From the NCBI RefSeq assembly GCF_964340395.1, contig NC_135571.1:437501-495000 (forward strand): a DNA stretch of 57,500 bases. Direction: 5' to 3'. The translations under genes were made by a program, and so were the position numbers. The first letter of the stretch is position 1, and each line of letters begins with the position of its first letter. The notes beneath the pieces were generated by a model. The model searched no databases, was not told the origin of the DNA, and was given only the letters and a program-made list of their open reading frames with translations. Shown piece after piece: positions 37,951 through 49,139 of this stretch. Source of the stretch: Glandiceps talaboti (Eukaryota; Hemichordata; Enteropneusta; Spengelidae).

Positions 37951-38318
37951 AAAAGACTTATAGCTACAAGTGGAACACTTGATTTAATGGTTTTTATTAG
38001 ATTAACTTACTCATGACATTGAACAACCTGAAAAAGAACTAAATTACCTTTGGATAAATGTATTTGACAATGTGCAACTAGTACACATACTATGGTGCAA
38101 TATATCCAATCAAATGGATTTTTAGGTCCGCACCCAAAATCAGTGACCCAATGTAATCAAGATTTCACCCTATTGCTGTACTACTTCAGGATACAATGGA
38201 CCATCGAGGGTCTATGAATCGACCCCTAGTTGCTATGTGAACTGCTTAAATATGTGTATTTAACAATTTTTAGTGAATGCATTGTTTGAAAACATCCAGT
38301 TACAGTTATAGTGTAGCT

Positions 38319-38531
38319 TTAACCCCTTCAATACTGAAAACATTCCCGCCAAAATTGTTTGGACAAAATTCTTGTTTTATGTAAATTTTTGGCATATATC
38401 AACTTCATTTTAGACTGGAATTAAAGAAATGTTACTTCCTAATAAAGTAATATTATTGTAATTATGAAAATATTCATATAAATTGGGTCCCCATATTATT
38501 AAAAACTCGTCTCTAGTCATGAAAGGGTTAA
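38319..38531. mobile_element. 213-bp MITE flanked by TTAA
   Basis: The element is bounded by TTAA on both sides, with ends TTAACCCCTTCAATACTG and, reverse-complemented, TTAACCCTTTCATGACT. TTAA target sites with CCC-starting inverted ends are typical of piggyBac-type elements. It has no coding capacity. Confidence 0.65.
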
Positions 38532-39555
38532 GGAAATGAAGTGGGTGTTCCCTTTACTTGGTACAGTGGTATTCAAATCAGACATTGCTATTTTTGCTTC
38601 CATGACATATATAGGCCAATGACAATACAGCTGTTCACTTTAATCTCTATTGTACTCTACTGATCTAGGGGTTGTATAATGTATGTAGAGCTGCAATGAC
38701 AAGGTCAACCAACTTCTTTACTGCACCCTATTAATTTCATACAACATACAAATCAAACTCTGCTTAAACTCTGCTAACACACAAGAGACTCAATATAAGC
38801 AACAACAATTGGACGTGGTTTGTAATTCACCTCACTCACTATTCTAAATCACACTGAACTGAACTAGGGTAATTAATGCATAGCAGACACATAGCACTGC
38901 AAGGACAGGCTAAACTAGGTTCTTCGCAATTTTACATGCTGGCCATGCATATCAACCTGTTATTAGTTACTGTAATGCACAAGAGACTACAGGCAACTAA
39001 CTAATTGAGTGTACATGTACTATTCTGTGTTGAATCGTACTGCATAGTGTAAAGCAATTGCTTACACAAGACATGTAGGGCAACGACACCCAAGAAATAC
39101 ACACGTCACACCATTGTTGTGTGGGTCAATCACATGTACCTTTGGGCTGTTTTCACATTGTTAGTTATCAGTGTAGTGAGACACTCACTGCATTCACATA
39201 GTACGTTAAGCACACTGACCGACACAAGCCTGGAGTACAATAGACCCTATTCAGCATAGACCAGTCTATTTATTGCAATACACTCACAAGTCTACTTTGA
39301 CCTAGCCCTACAAATAGTCCAAATGCAAAAAAGTTATCTATCATTATCTGACCCTTTCATAGAGTGCACTGCAAATAAACATTATTCTAAAGTTTACATA
39401 TATGTAAATTCTCTACTTGGGCTACTTTAAGTCTAAATTGAACAAAGCTATGCATCGCTATGGTAACTACCAAACCAAGTAGTCCACTCTATAATTTGCA
39501 TATATTTGCATATGCTGCATCTAACAGCTTCAATATACAGTAGTCCAATCTTAAA
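38532..39555. other. Non-coding stretch, nothing recognised
   Basis: No arrays, transposon ends or credible frames were identified. Confidence 0.5.
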
Positions 39556-39559
39556 ACTC

Positions 39560-39815
39560 ACCTTTTTAAACAGGCCTACGGCCTATAAATAAGTTGGTAT
39601 TGACTTTTCACCATCTTTCAGACCTTAGTTTGTTTTTTTAATATGCATCTCTTGCCATTTTAACTTGCGTACAATTGCTTCTTTTTTTTGGCTAGATTAA
39701 ACAAAGTGGGTTTTTTTCTCGATTTGTCTCATTTTAATATTTCCTGTTACTTGCCTATGAACACTTTCTGGATATAAGGTGCTCTATAAGTGCTTATTTA
39801 TTATTATTATTATTC
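39560..39815 (+). mobile_element. L2/CR1-group LINE 3' end with (TTA)n tail
   Basis: The terminal block cctatgaacactttctggat followed by ctctataagtgctta and (TTA)n matches the tail at 43628-43690. Coding sequence is absent; only 3' UTR is left. Confidence 0.6.
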
Positions 39816-39819
39816 AAAC

Positions 39820-41515
39820 TGTCACAAATACCATTGGTCACACATACATCAAATATCCTTGCTGCATATAATGATATATGTTATATTACTATAGCCCTTA
39901 AAAACTACTGAATGTACAGTGGTGATACCAATTAGTAGATTGAAATACTTACTGCAATCTGTCAGAATTTATGTAACAATTATAAATTAGTATAATTTCA
40001 TAAAGAGACAATTATAAAATAGTCAAGTATTAGAATGTTCAACACCATATATGCCATCCTTGCTGCAATCAGATCAGATTACATCATACAGATAATATAC
40101 ATTTTCACATCATCCAATTTGAGTGTTTAATGCAGCATGCAATGCTTACTGCAATCTGACAGATCATGATGAGATCACAGTTATCAATACATTTGTTCTA
40201 CCATCGTTTTAAACCACAGCCTCTTTTACGGCACTGTCCAAGACACTTGATATTTTGCAGTTTTGCAGAAGAAACATTAGCTTTGGTTTGCAAGAATGTG
40301 TTCTACAGACTACAAACCTTAATCTAGTTAATTCTATATATGTGTACCCATTGTTCTCTATGATCTCTTTCTTATGTATACTCAAACAGACAACTTCTAT
40401 CAAAAATCTAGCTAAATCTCCTGCTAGGGAAGGAATAAACAGCACATGTCAGTAGTAATCCATCACACACACTGACAGGCGGTCGTAATTGGTACTTCAT
40501 TCAGTTTACAAACTCAACCTCCGGTGTGAATGTAAGTGATGTGAATTAAGATGCAATAACGTCATTACGTTTATACCAATGCTCCAACACAATATGCAGA
40601 GATCTGATACACTTTAACACAGACACTAATTGTTATTTCAATATGTCATAATTATTCTAGCTGCAATCTAAATAAGATTTTATCATAAATAAATAAATAT
40701 ATCACTTTTCCACATGGTCAGTACAGCAATTCTCAATACTTAAAATAGAATAATACTGCCTAGGCACATCATAAAGATAATGAACAATCGATTTCTTAGT
40801 CGACACCATTCACTTCTGCACTACAGGCGCGCGTGAGAATAAGTCAACATTCTTGTTCTATTTTGACCCTCCTAGCATGAGGTAAAATTCTATGGCAGGT
40901 ACTGGAAACTGAATGTTTGTCATAAACAATATCAACAGTCTGCAATCTTTACTGCAACTTATACCTAAAATCTTCAATGAAGCGCTACTCTTTCAACCTA
41001 AGGTCACATGCACTTGTTACGTTCAACATGCAGCAATCCGTTCTGAAATCTGACACACAGATCATGACACCTCAAGTTAAACTGGTGACAAATATAGGAA
41101 AACACATTTGACCATTCTGCACAACACACTTTTCAAAATTCGGCATGCTACAAATAACATGAATTAACATGACAATAACTTAAACAGTTCCATACCTTCA
41201 CTTTGAACATGTCCTGACCACCTTATCAACTTTTGCACAAAATCTACATCAAGGACGTATTTGTTTCCATGCAAACTGAGATTTTTTAAGACTGGTTTTA
41301 ATCTAGCACACAGCAAGGCTACAGCCCAGCAGCTGGTACAAAATGCATTCAATGCTAGTAGTATATTAGCTGACCCCTTGGAATGGCATTCCACACTGCT
41401 GATTCATTTTAATCTCAAAAGACGAGAACACTATTGTCAGCTCTATTGTAGGCATAATGGCTGGGATCTGAACAATTACAAGTCTACAATAGAAGATTTT
41501 AGCTGTGCCTGGTAG
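39820..41515. other. Non-coding stretch, nothing firmly recognised
   Basis: A plus-strand frame at 41261-41515 includes QQLVQNAF and HFNLKRRE, faintly like a LINE reverse transcriptase C-terminal region, but too weak to call. Confidence 0.4.
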
Positions 41516-41519
41516 ACAC

Positions 41520-41870
41520 TATTGTCACCCTTTCATCCACAGGCACTGTGCACCCCTATCTGTAGGGTAACTTTGGTAAAACCCTATGGCTTTTATATCT
41601 GATGGTTGGCCAACACAATGAACTATAAGGGGGGGGGGGGGGGGGGGGCATATAACTTAATGGTGATAGGAAGGCTTTTATATCTACTAAATGGTTATAA
41701 ACATCTTTACCAAAAATGGAGGGGGGGGGGGTATATATGTGTGCATTGACGGTTATATTCTTCTCTTTGAGTGACTTCTGTATTATCCTGGGCTTTTATA
41801 TATGATGGTTAGGCAGATCAGACTCAAATGTGTGTTGGGGGAGGGGGGGGGGATGGATGGGGGAGGAGAA
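41520..41870. repeat. Degenerate ~105-bp repeat with G tracts
   Basis: Three diverged units share ggcttttatatctgatggtt, and each is followed by a poly-G tract (G20 near 41630, G12 near 41720, G9-10 near 41840). Confidence 0.6.
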
Positions 41871-42822
41871 GGGTAACAATACTCAGCATTGTCACACTCC
41901 TATATGTGCACAAATTTGGACTATTTTAGGAGCTTACTAAACATAACAAGGTGACAGGTCAAGATACATGCATTACATTCCCATTTTTTATATAATTTGA
42001 TACTTAATCATCATTACAGCTTATGCAAATTATGACATCTGATATGTAAATCTACACTCACTGAATGCAATTATGCAAATACACTCATTAAAAATGCATG
42101 AAAAGTCAGTAAATACAACCATTCTGATTAAGGTTTATCATGATAATGTAATAGATAGCAATTTCTTTGATATAATTGTGGTTGTTTCAGTGAGAATCTT
42201 CATTTCTAGACCTAGCCTCCACCATCCACTCTATCCCATCTCCTTGACTACATCTCAGCAACTTGCTGTGACACCAATATATCATACTTTGACTTCGCCA
42301 AGAAAATCTTATGGAGGACACGGATTAATGCAGATCACATAAAGTATGTTAGAGTAACCCACACAAACTATTAAACCTAAGGTCTATAACCTGTTATTGC
42401 AGTCTACTTGGGATTAACAATAGATTCTTTCTTATTTCTACCAACCTCTTACCAAGTCTTCAACTCTGCCCTACATGTATCCCATTATGAACCTCAACAA
42501 TAAATTCCTTATTTTTTTCTATGACACAATGAGTCTGAACTAACTCAGGTCTCAGTGTTCCAGTTCTTTCACAGCTGTCAATACAAATTCTTGGTACCAG
42601 CTATAGCATTTCACCTCATGCCAGAGAATTAAAATAGCACAAGAAGGTTGAAGGTTATTCCCAGTACCTGCAATAGTATTTCACCTCCAAGAGGGTCAAA
42701 ATAGAACAAGAACTTGACATCGACTTACTCTGACATGTGCCTATAATAATGGATGAGTGGAAATTATGGTGTTGACCAAAGAATTTGTTATTTCTATGAC
42801 AAACGTCCACCTAGGTGATCAA

Positions 42823-43150
42823 ATTCTATTGCAGGTACAGAAGTATACATCAAAATAGTTGTAATAATATGAAGGTACCTGTACAACATTCTATTGCAGG
42901 TACAGAAGTATACATCAAAATAGTTGTAATAATATGAAGGTACCTGTACAACATTCTATTGCAGGTACAGAAGTATACATCAAAGTAGTTGTAATAATAT
43001 GAAGGTACCTGTACAACATTCTATTGCAGGTACAGAAGTATACATCAAAGTAGTTGTAATAATATGAAGGTACCTGTACAACATTCTATTGCAGGTACAG
43101 AAGTATAAATCAAAGTAGTTGTAATAATATGAAGGTACCTGTACAACATT
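42823..43150. repeat. 65-bp minisatellite, five copies
   Basis: The unit is attctattgcaggtacagaa, gtatacatcaaaatagttgt, aataatatgaaggtacctgt, acaac. It contains an internal inverted pair caggtac/gtacctg. Its right edge joins directly to the LINE fragment. Confidence 0.95.
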
Positions 43151-43157
43151 CTTTAAT

Positions 43158-43690
43158 TTAAAATCATCGTATGGGAAACGTGCTTTCTCCAATACTGCAG
43201 CAGTCTTATGGAACAGTCTACCTCTTGACATCAGAGAGTGTGATGAACTATTGTGTTTTAAAACTAGAGTGAAGACTCACCTGTTCAGAAAAGCATTTTT
43301 AACATAAGTGACTTTTCTTTAGTATTGTTTTGCTTTTATTGCAGGGAACACTTTCTAGTGACTTTTTACCAGTGATTCTTATTTATCATGAGTGACTTCT
43401 AGAAGTGACTTTTTGCTATCACAAGTACATTTTACCGGTGATTCTTGTGTATCATTAGTGACTTCTAGAAGTAACTTTTTGCTATCACAAAAACTTTTTA
43501 TCGATGATTCTTGTGAATCACTAGTGACTTTTATTACATGGGACTCTTTAAATTGTCAGTGAACTTTGAGACTCTTTTAGTATGTTTTCCATTAGTAGTT
43601 CTTATTGCTTTTGTAGTGTTTCAGTGCCTATGAACTTTTAGGATATATGGCGCTATACAAGTGCTATTATTATTATTATTATTATATTTA
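43158..43690 (+). pseudogene. 5'-truncated LINE (L2/CR1 group): end of reverse transcriptase ORF, 3' UTR and (TTA)n tail
   Basis: A 49-codon frame ending at the TAA 43305-43307 contains FSNTAAVLWNSLPLDIREC followed by KTRVKTHLFRKAF, the C-terminal signature of the reverse transcriptase ORF in L2/CR1/Jockey-like elements. The 3' UTR holds a roughly 73-bp internal repeat (gtgacttctagaagt) and ends with cgctatacaagtgctattat and TTA repeats, the usual simple-repeat tail. The 5' part is missing, as expected for target-primed reverse transcription. Confidence 0.85.
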
Positions 43691-45060
43691 TTATTAATTT
43701 ATAATAAACCCACACAAATCAGGGCACAAAATTCCACTTAGTCTATGTCCTGCAGACTCTCAGATAGATTCATTTCATATTCAACTTTCTATATATATCA
43801 CATTCTCAACTACAGTGACATTCATTAAGCTTGTTTCAAATCTGATGTAGTGAAGTTGGCACGATTTCTTTATTTACCTCCTACTTTTAATGTCATTTCT
43901 TCTTTCTTTGTTCTGTGAACACCTTGTACACGTACATCTGACACCACAATACTATTATATAGAGGAGTTCTTGTACAAATCTCATATTTTCGAGTAGCCA
44001 ATCAGAATCCATCTTACAACTTCAATACTCGAAATTAAAACAAAGAGAGCCACCGAACAAGAAAAATAGCATCATTGTCTACGCTTGAGATATTTTTGAA
44101 CAGAGCATTCTGAGATACTGTACTCGTATATTTCAGTATATTACATATTCTCATTCGTTGAGTAAAATCCATTCAGCACTCACGTTTTGTACCAATATAT
44201 TCTAGGAGGTAGTGTTGAAAATTTGATATGCTGAAGTTGGTTTTTGGCCCTTAGTGGCTACTAAATGGTATGTTTGATTGTGAAACAGCCGTTCACTTAG
44301 TCTATGTTTGCATTTAAATTTAGAATTCAACTAGCTATATATTGCATTCTCAACTACAGCGACATTCCCTACTTCAAAGAATACAAACCCAGTTACAGTC
44401 AAATTATATTCATCTTAAAACAACTCAAGTTGTCACCAAGATTTTTAGAAAACATTTTTTTAAAGTTCTTATATCTAGCAAGACTCAACTGAAGAGAGTC
44501 GTCCATCAGATCTTCAAACTTGTATGAAAGTGCTTGGGACTAAAAAAAAATATTTTCTATAAATCTAAGTTGAGAATATGTTCATTCTGCTGACAGGCTA
44601 AAATGTCAACCGCATGTCTGTGTTACCATGGTTACTGTCTCCTGGTTCAAAATTTAACTGACATGTAATGTGTCTGTTCTCGACTGAAGCATAATATAAG
44701 TTTCTATGCTTGTCAGTGATAGGCTTAATGTTAAACTTTCTACACTGCTCCAGTTCACAGCATAGTTCCACTGACAAGCATACAATCTAACTTTACATGC
44801 CTATACTGTTGATGAGCATCCCTTGCTAATGTTTATGTTTTCATAGCCTGGGACCTTGAGGCACATGTGCGAATCGGATGACTGTGTAAAAACCCTAGCT
44901 AGTTGCAGCCATGCATAAATATTTTCAAACATATAAAGTGAAATAAGCTGCCATGTATCCCTAATTCTGATAACTGGGAATATATAAAGTTTAAGTTGAG
45001 AATGAACTTGAAGACAATATATTATACAGTTAAATATTGACAAATAAATACAAATTATTA
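43691..45060. other. Non-coding stretch with a diverged duplication
   Basis: Segments at about 43735-43835 and 44290-44380 share cacttagtctatgt and attctcaactacag. A hairpin pairs tttcgagta near 43989 with tactcgaaa near 44026. No gene is recognised. Confidence 0.5.
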
Positions 45061-45061
45061 G

Positions 45062-45500
45062 TTTGACACATGAAGTACTTGAAGGCTACTTTGCATATTA
45101 CATGTAACTATTTTTAAAAAGATAGGAAGTATGTTAAATGTACATGGCTACCTTGCATATATAAATCATTTAAAAAAATACATTTAGTATGTCAAATGTA
45201 GCAACTTGAGACTACCTTGCATATTAATTATAATTAAGGATACAAAGTATGTCAAATGTAGCAACTTGGGACTACCTTGCATATTAATTATATGAAAGAT
45301 ACAAAGTAGTCAAATGTAGCAAGTTGAGGCTACCTCGCATATAAATTATTTTTAAAGAGTATGTCAAATGTAGCAAGTTGAGACTACCTTGCATATTAAT
45401 TATAATTAAAGATACAAAGTATGTCAAATGTAGCAAGCTGAGACTACCTTGCATATTAACTATTTGTAAAGATGAGAATTATGGCAATGTTGTAAGTTGA
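45062..45500. repeat. Degenerate ~63-bp tandem repeat, about seven copies
   Basis: The unit contains agtatgtcaaatgtagcaa, ttgagactaccttgcatatt and an aattataattaaagatacaa-like stretch. Confidence 0.85.
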
Positions 45501-46673
45501 AGGCTGACATTACAATTTTATTCTCAAATACACATCAAGTATGGAACATGTAGAAAACTAAAAACTACCTTGTTGTATATCAACTGTTTCCAACACCCAT
45601 CAAAATTTGATGGTCCATTATCTCTTGCTGTGTGGTGACTCATAAGAAAATTAGTTTTTATAATTTTGACCCACACCACAAAATGTCTTTCATCTAAGAT
45701 AGCCAATCTGCTTTAAAATATAAATTCAAGACAGTAGAAGATGTCAGACATGCCTGTTTGATGTTATTGACAAGTCAGATGTTTGTCTTAAACCATCTTG
45801 GATTACTCTAAGTTTTGAGTTGCATGGTATGTCTGAGACAAGTAGCCTTGGACAAGTCTCTGGAGTGTCACTTTACATGGACAGAATGTGCTACAAAATA
45901 CACAGTTGTTCAGGTCAATGAGTGATAACTCAATACTTGTTGCCATAGTTACCAGGTCAACTAGCGGTCATCTAAATAGCTTCCATTCCACACATAAGAG
46001 ACATGCATACACGAAGAGAAATCTAGACATATAGGTGACGAGTTTGAGTTCTAGAAAGTTCTAAATCACTTGTAAAAGCCATGTATTTGCATATAATTAA
46101 AAAAAAACAGGTTTATCAGTATCTTATTAACTTTTAAAACTACACAAGCTGTCAGTGGAATTTTTTTTTTCGATCACACAACCAGCAATGTATTCACTGA
46201 AAATACTAAATTAGGATTTTTTTTTCAAATTTCTTCCAAATGCTGCCCTCTATGGTAGGATTAGAACATCACTGATGGTAAGATGGCGACCCCACAATTG
46301 CATATACTGATGGAATTCAAGACCTTTAATATGGCGAGACGTTTTTTTCTGACTTTAATTGTCATTTCAAAGTCATTCTGACTAATAAAAGTATGATAAT
46401 GAAATGAAAGCAACACAATCATGTAGACATACACATATCTGTTTCTGATCTAACCAACTGACATATCAATCTTTTTCAGCTGTTACAATGAGACACAAAA
46501 ATGGCCACCCTTATATAACATTTTTTTGTAATGTTTCATCCAACACAAAGTTCTATCACCAGCTAAAAAATTTCATAAATTCTATTTCTTTTTAAATTAC
46601 TGGTAGATAGCGTAGATCCATGAGTTATACAGTTGCTATGGGTGCCTTCATGGTTGCTATGGACTTATGTTGT
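45501..46673. other. Non-coding stretch, nothing recognised
   Basis: It contains T/A runs and one tgctgccctctatgg site near 46241-46255 resembling the CTCF-like core. No gene is seen. Confidence 0.45.
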
Positions 46674-46674
46674 C

Positions 46675-46920
46675 AATAGGGAACTTGCAAACCCTCCATC
46701 TTGAATATCCTAAATGGTGCACCATGGGGAAAATGTGACGATACTATGAATCAATCAGTATTGTAAACAACACTGTTACATTGTAACCACAGATAATCTA
46801 CTGTAGTCATGGTTACCCTGACCATTGTCATTCAATGGCTCCAGATTATGCATTTACTAAATACAATCCCATAGTCCTTTGCATCTGAGCATGCTCAGTC
46901 TGGATGACAAGTTCCCTATT
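46675..46920 (+). mobile_element. ~246-bp MITE, copy 1
   Basis: It starts with aatagggaacttgc and ends with gacaagttccctatt, giving terminal inverted repeats of 13 bp. The interior contains attgtaaacaac, accctgaccattgt and gcatctgagcatgctcagtc, shared in the same order with 53431-53684. No transposase frame is present. Confidence 0.75.
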
Positions 46921-47335
46921 AGAAATGATTTCCGTTGGTTGAACTTTGAACTTGTTTTATGTCAAGGCATACAATTTTAAGGAAAAACTTATGATTTGTT
47001 AAAAATGATAATTTTCTGATACCTTTTATATCTTCATTCATTTTAGTCAACAATGTATTATGTCCCTCCGCTTATAACTATAGTTATGGCCATTATTAAT
47101 CAATTATGCAGTTGCTATGGAGATTGCCATTATTGCTAATATCATTATCAATGTCATATTTTGTTTATGAAGCAATGATTTAATCAGTGTACAAAAATTT
47201 AAATTTATCAAAGTCATTGGATATTTATGTCAAAATACTAATTCATAATCTTAATTTGAACTGCATGTAGAGACAACAATCTTGCATCAAATAAATAAGT
47301 CATCCCATCTAAGTCCCATATAGATGATGGGGTTG

Positions 47336-47572
47336 GGAGGCCCAGGGGATTAGGGTGGGGGCCCAGGGGATTAGGGTGGGGGCCCAGGGGATTAGGGTGG
47401 AGGCCCAGGGGATTAGGGTGGGGGCCCAGGGGATTAGGGTGGGGGCCCAGGGGATTAGGGTGGGGGCCCAGGGGATTAGGGTGGGGGCCCAGGGGATTAG
47501 GGTGGAGGCCCAGGGGATTAGGGTGGGGGCCCAGGGGATTAGGGTGGGGGCCCAGGGGATTAGGGTGGGGGA
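47336..47572. repeat. 21-bp G-rich minisatellite, about 11 copies
   Basis: The unit is gggggcccaggggattaggg, t. Each unit has three or four G runs and one TTAGGG-like motif, so the plus strand can form G-quadruplexes. Since 21 is a multiple of three, a heptapeptide frame stays open; it is an artefact. Confidence 0.95.
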
Positions 47573-47795
47573 GAGGACACCATCACTGTCAATTTAAAAA
47601 TGTACTTTTTTTTATAATAATTGCATTTTCCAAAACGCCAAAAAAATTCTATATTATTTTCATGCAGTTGTTCATTACTCATGAAGTTATTCAAATATAC
47701 ATAGATTAAATTATTCAATTTATTTACAAGATTTCCATGGTAACCAATCATGATTCCTTCTGCGACATTCTCTAATTTTCGTAATCATTATCCTC

Positions 47796-47813
47796 CTCAT
47801 CATCATCATCCCC

Positions 47814-47906
<93 letters not shown>

Positions 47907-47977
47907 TATCTTCATCATCATCATTATCATCATTATCATCATCATCATCATCATCAAATATCTTCATCATCATCATT

Positions 47978-48019
<42 letters not shown>

Positions 48020-48041
48020 TATCTTCATCATCATCATCATT

Positions 48042-48080
<39 letters not shown>

Positions 48081-48225
48081 TATCTTCATCATCATCATCA
48101 TCATTATCATCATCATCATCATCATCAAATATCTCCATTATCATTATTGCCATTAGCATCCTAATCTCTTATCATCATCATCATCATCATCATCATCATC
48201 GTTATCGTTATCGCTATCGTCATCA
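47796..48225. repeat. (ATC)n trinucleotide repeat with regular interruptions
   Basis: About 340 bp of CAT/ATC triplets broken five times by the same caaatatctt-type interruption, giving a higher-order unit of roughly 50-65 bp, followed by a further CATCAT and CGTTAT run to about 48222. Poly-His, Ile, Ser, Met and Asp frames are artefacts. Confidence 0.95.
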
Positions 48226-48289
48226 TGAGACAGAGATAAGCTAAATTTAAACCAGTGACTAAAAATAGTCTAGAAGAGTCACGCTTTTA

Positions 48290-49060
48290 AAGAAGGTCTC
48301 TCGACACAGTGTGACACGATGGAGGCCATATACACGATTAAATGATTTGACACTATGCTTTATGATCATTAAAATATTGTCATTTCAATACACACCATAT
48401 TTCGACGTCTTGGTGTTGTGAGATCGGACGACTTGTCCTTTAAAACCAACCCTGATAAGACAATGTATTTATGCAAATAGTCTACTGTTTTAGTATATTT
48501 ACTTGCTATACACCGGAGATATACGTTTTACTCATCATACACCATGACAGACATCCGCAGCCGAGTTGCCGATTTGCGTCACGTCACGATATTACTAGTA
48601 CACACACCCACCTCAATATTTTCCGCCGATTCTTCACTCCGCATTCGTATCTTTTTCCTAATTCACGTATTTCTTCCGACGCTTGCTGCATTTACTTCCA
48701 ATTTTTTTAGACATCCTATTTTTTCCTTATATTGTCGTCATACATTTTGCAGAATGGAAATCACTTTCAGCCTCTTGTTCTGTAACCTTTGACATTTCAG
48801 GCGTTTAGTTGCGTGACGTCATACCGAGTTTATTTGAGCGTGAAGACGATCTTCTCAACGCAGAGGGCTCACTCATACAGGTATTACATGTATAAAATGC
48901 CTCTGTAAAGCATACAGCATATTCACGCCTATGATGAGAGGTTACGTTTGTAATGAAATCAGGGTCTGTCAACGTACTGGCTGTTACAACTGAGAACGTT
49001 CCAACCGATGTAATTATTGCTGATAACATAGCAAAACAGTCGATATCAATCAATCAATCA
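48290..49060 (-). promoter_or_regulatory. CpG-richer segment, candidate 5' region of FRS2
   Basis: CpG dinucleotides cluster here (for instance gccgatttgcgtcacgtcac and gagcgtgaagacgat) against CpG-poor surroundings. A perfect CRE, TGACGTCA, lies at 48814-48821. FRS2 needs a non-coding exon upstream of 4536, and vertebrate FRS2 genes have long first introns, so this is a candidate promoter and first exon. Strand and exact start are not shown by the sequence. Short ATG frames occur on both strands (48544-48792 plus; 48805-49039 minus) without any recognised product. Confidence 0.35.
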
Positions 49061-49085
49061 ATCGATAGATCAATCAATCGCCCAA
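49040..49085. repeat. (AATC)n microsatellite
   Basis: A short tetranucleotide run, tcaatcaatcaatc, with two imperfect units. Confidence 0.9.
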
Positions 49086-49139
49086 TAACAACTATGCAAA
49101 ATAGAAACAACTTACATTGTGGTTACACATATTTGTAGC

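Noticed and set aside
41261-41515. Reverse transcriptase fragment
   Set aside because: QQLVQNAF and HFNLKRRE faintly recall LINE RT C-terminal motifs, but the rest does not align by eye and there is no tail nearby.
47355-47597. Heptapeptide-repeat protein
   Set aside because: Direct translation of a 21-bp minisatellite, without neighbouring exons.
47720-48244. Poly-histidine, poly-isoleucine or poly-methionine protein
   Set aside because: Translations of an ATC triplet repeat.
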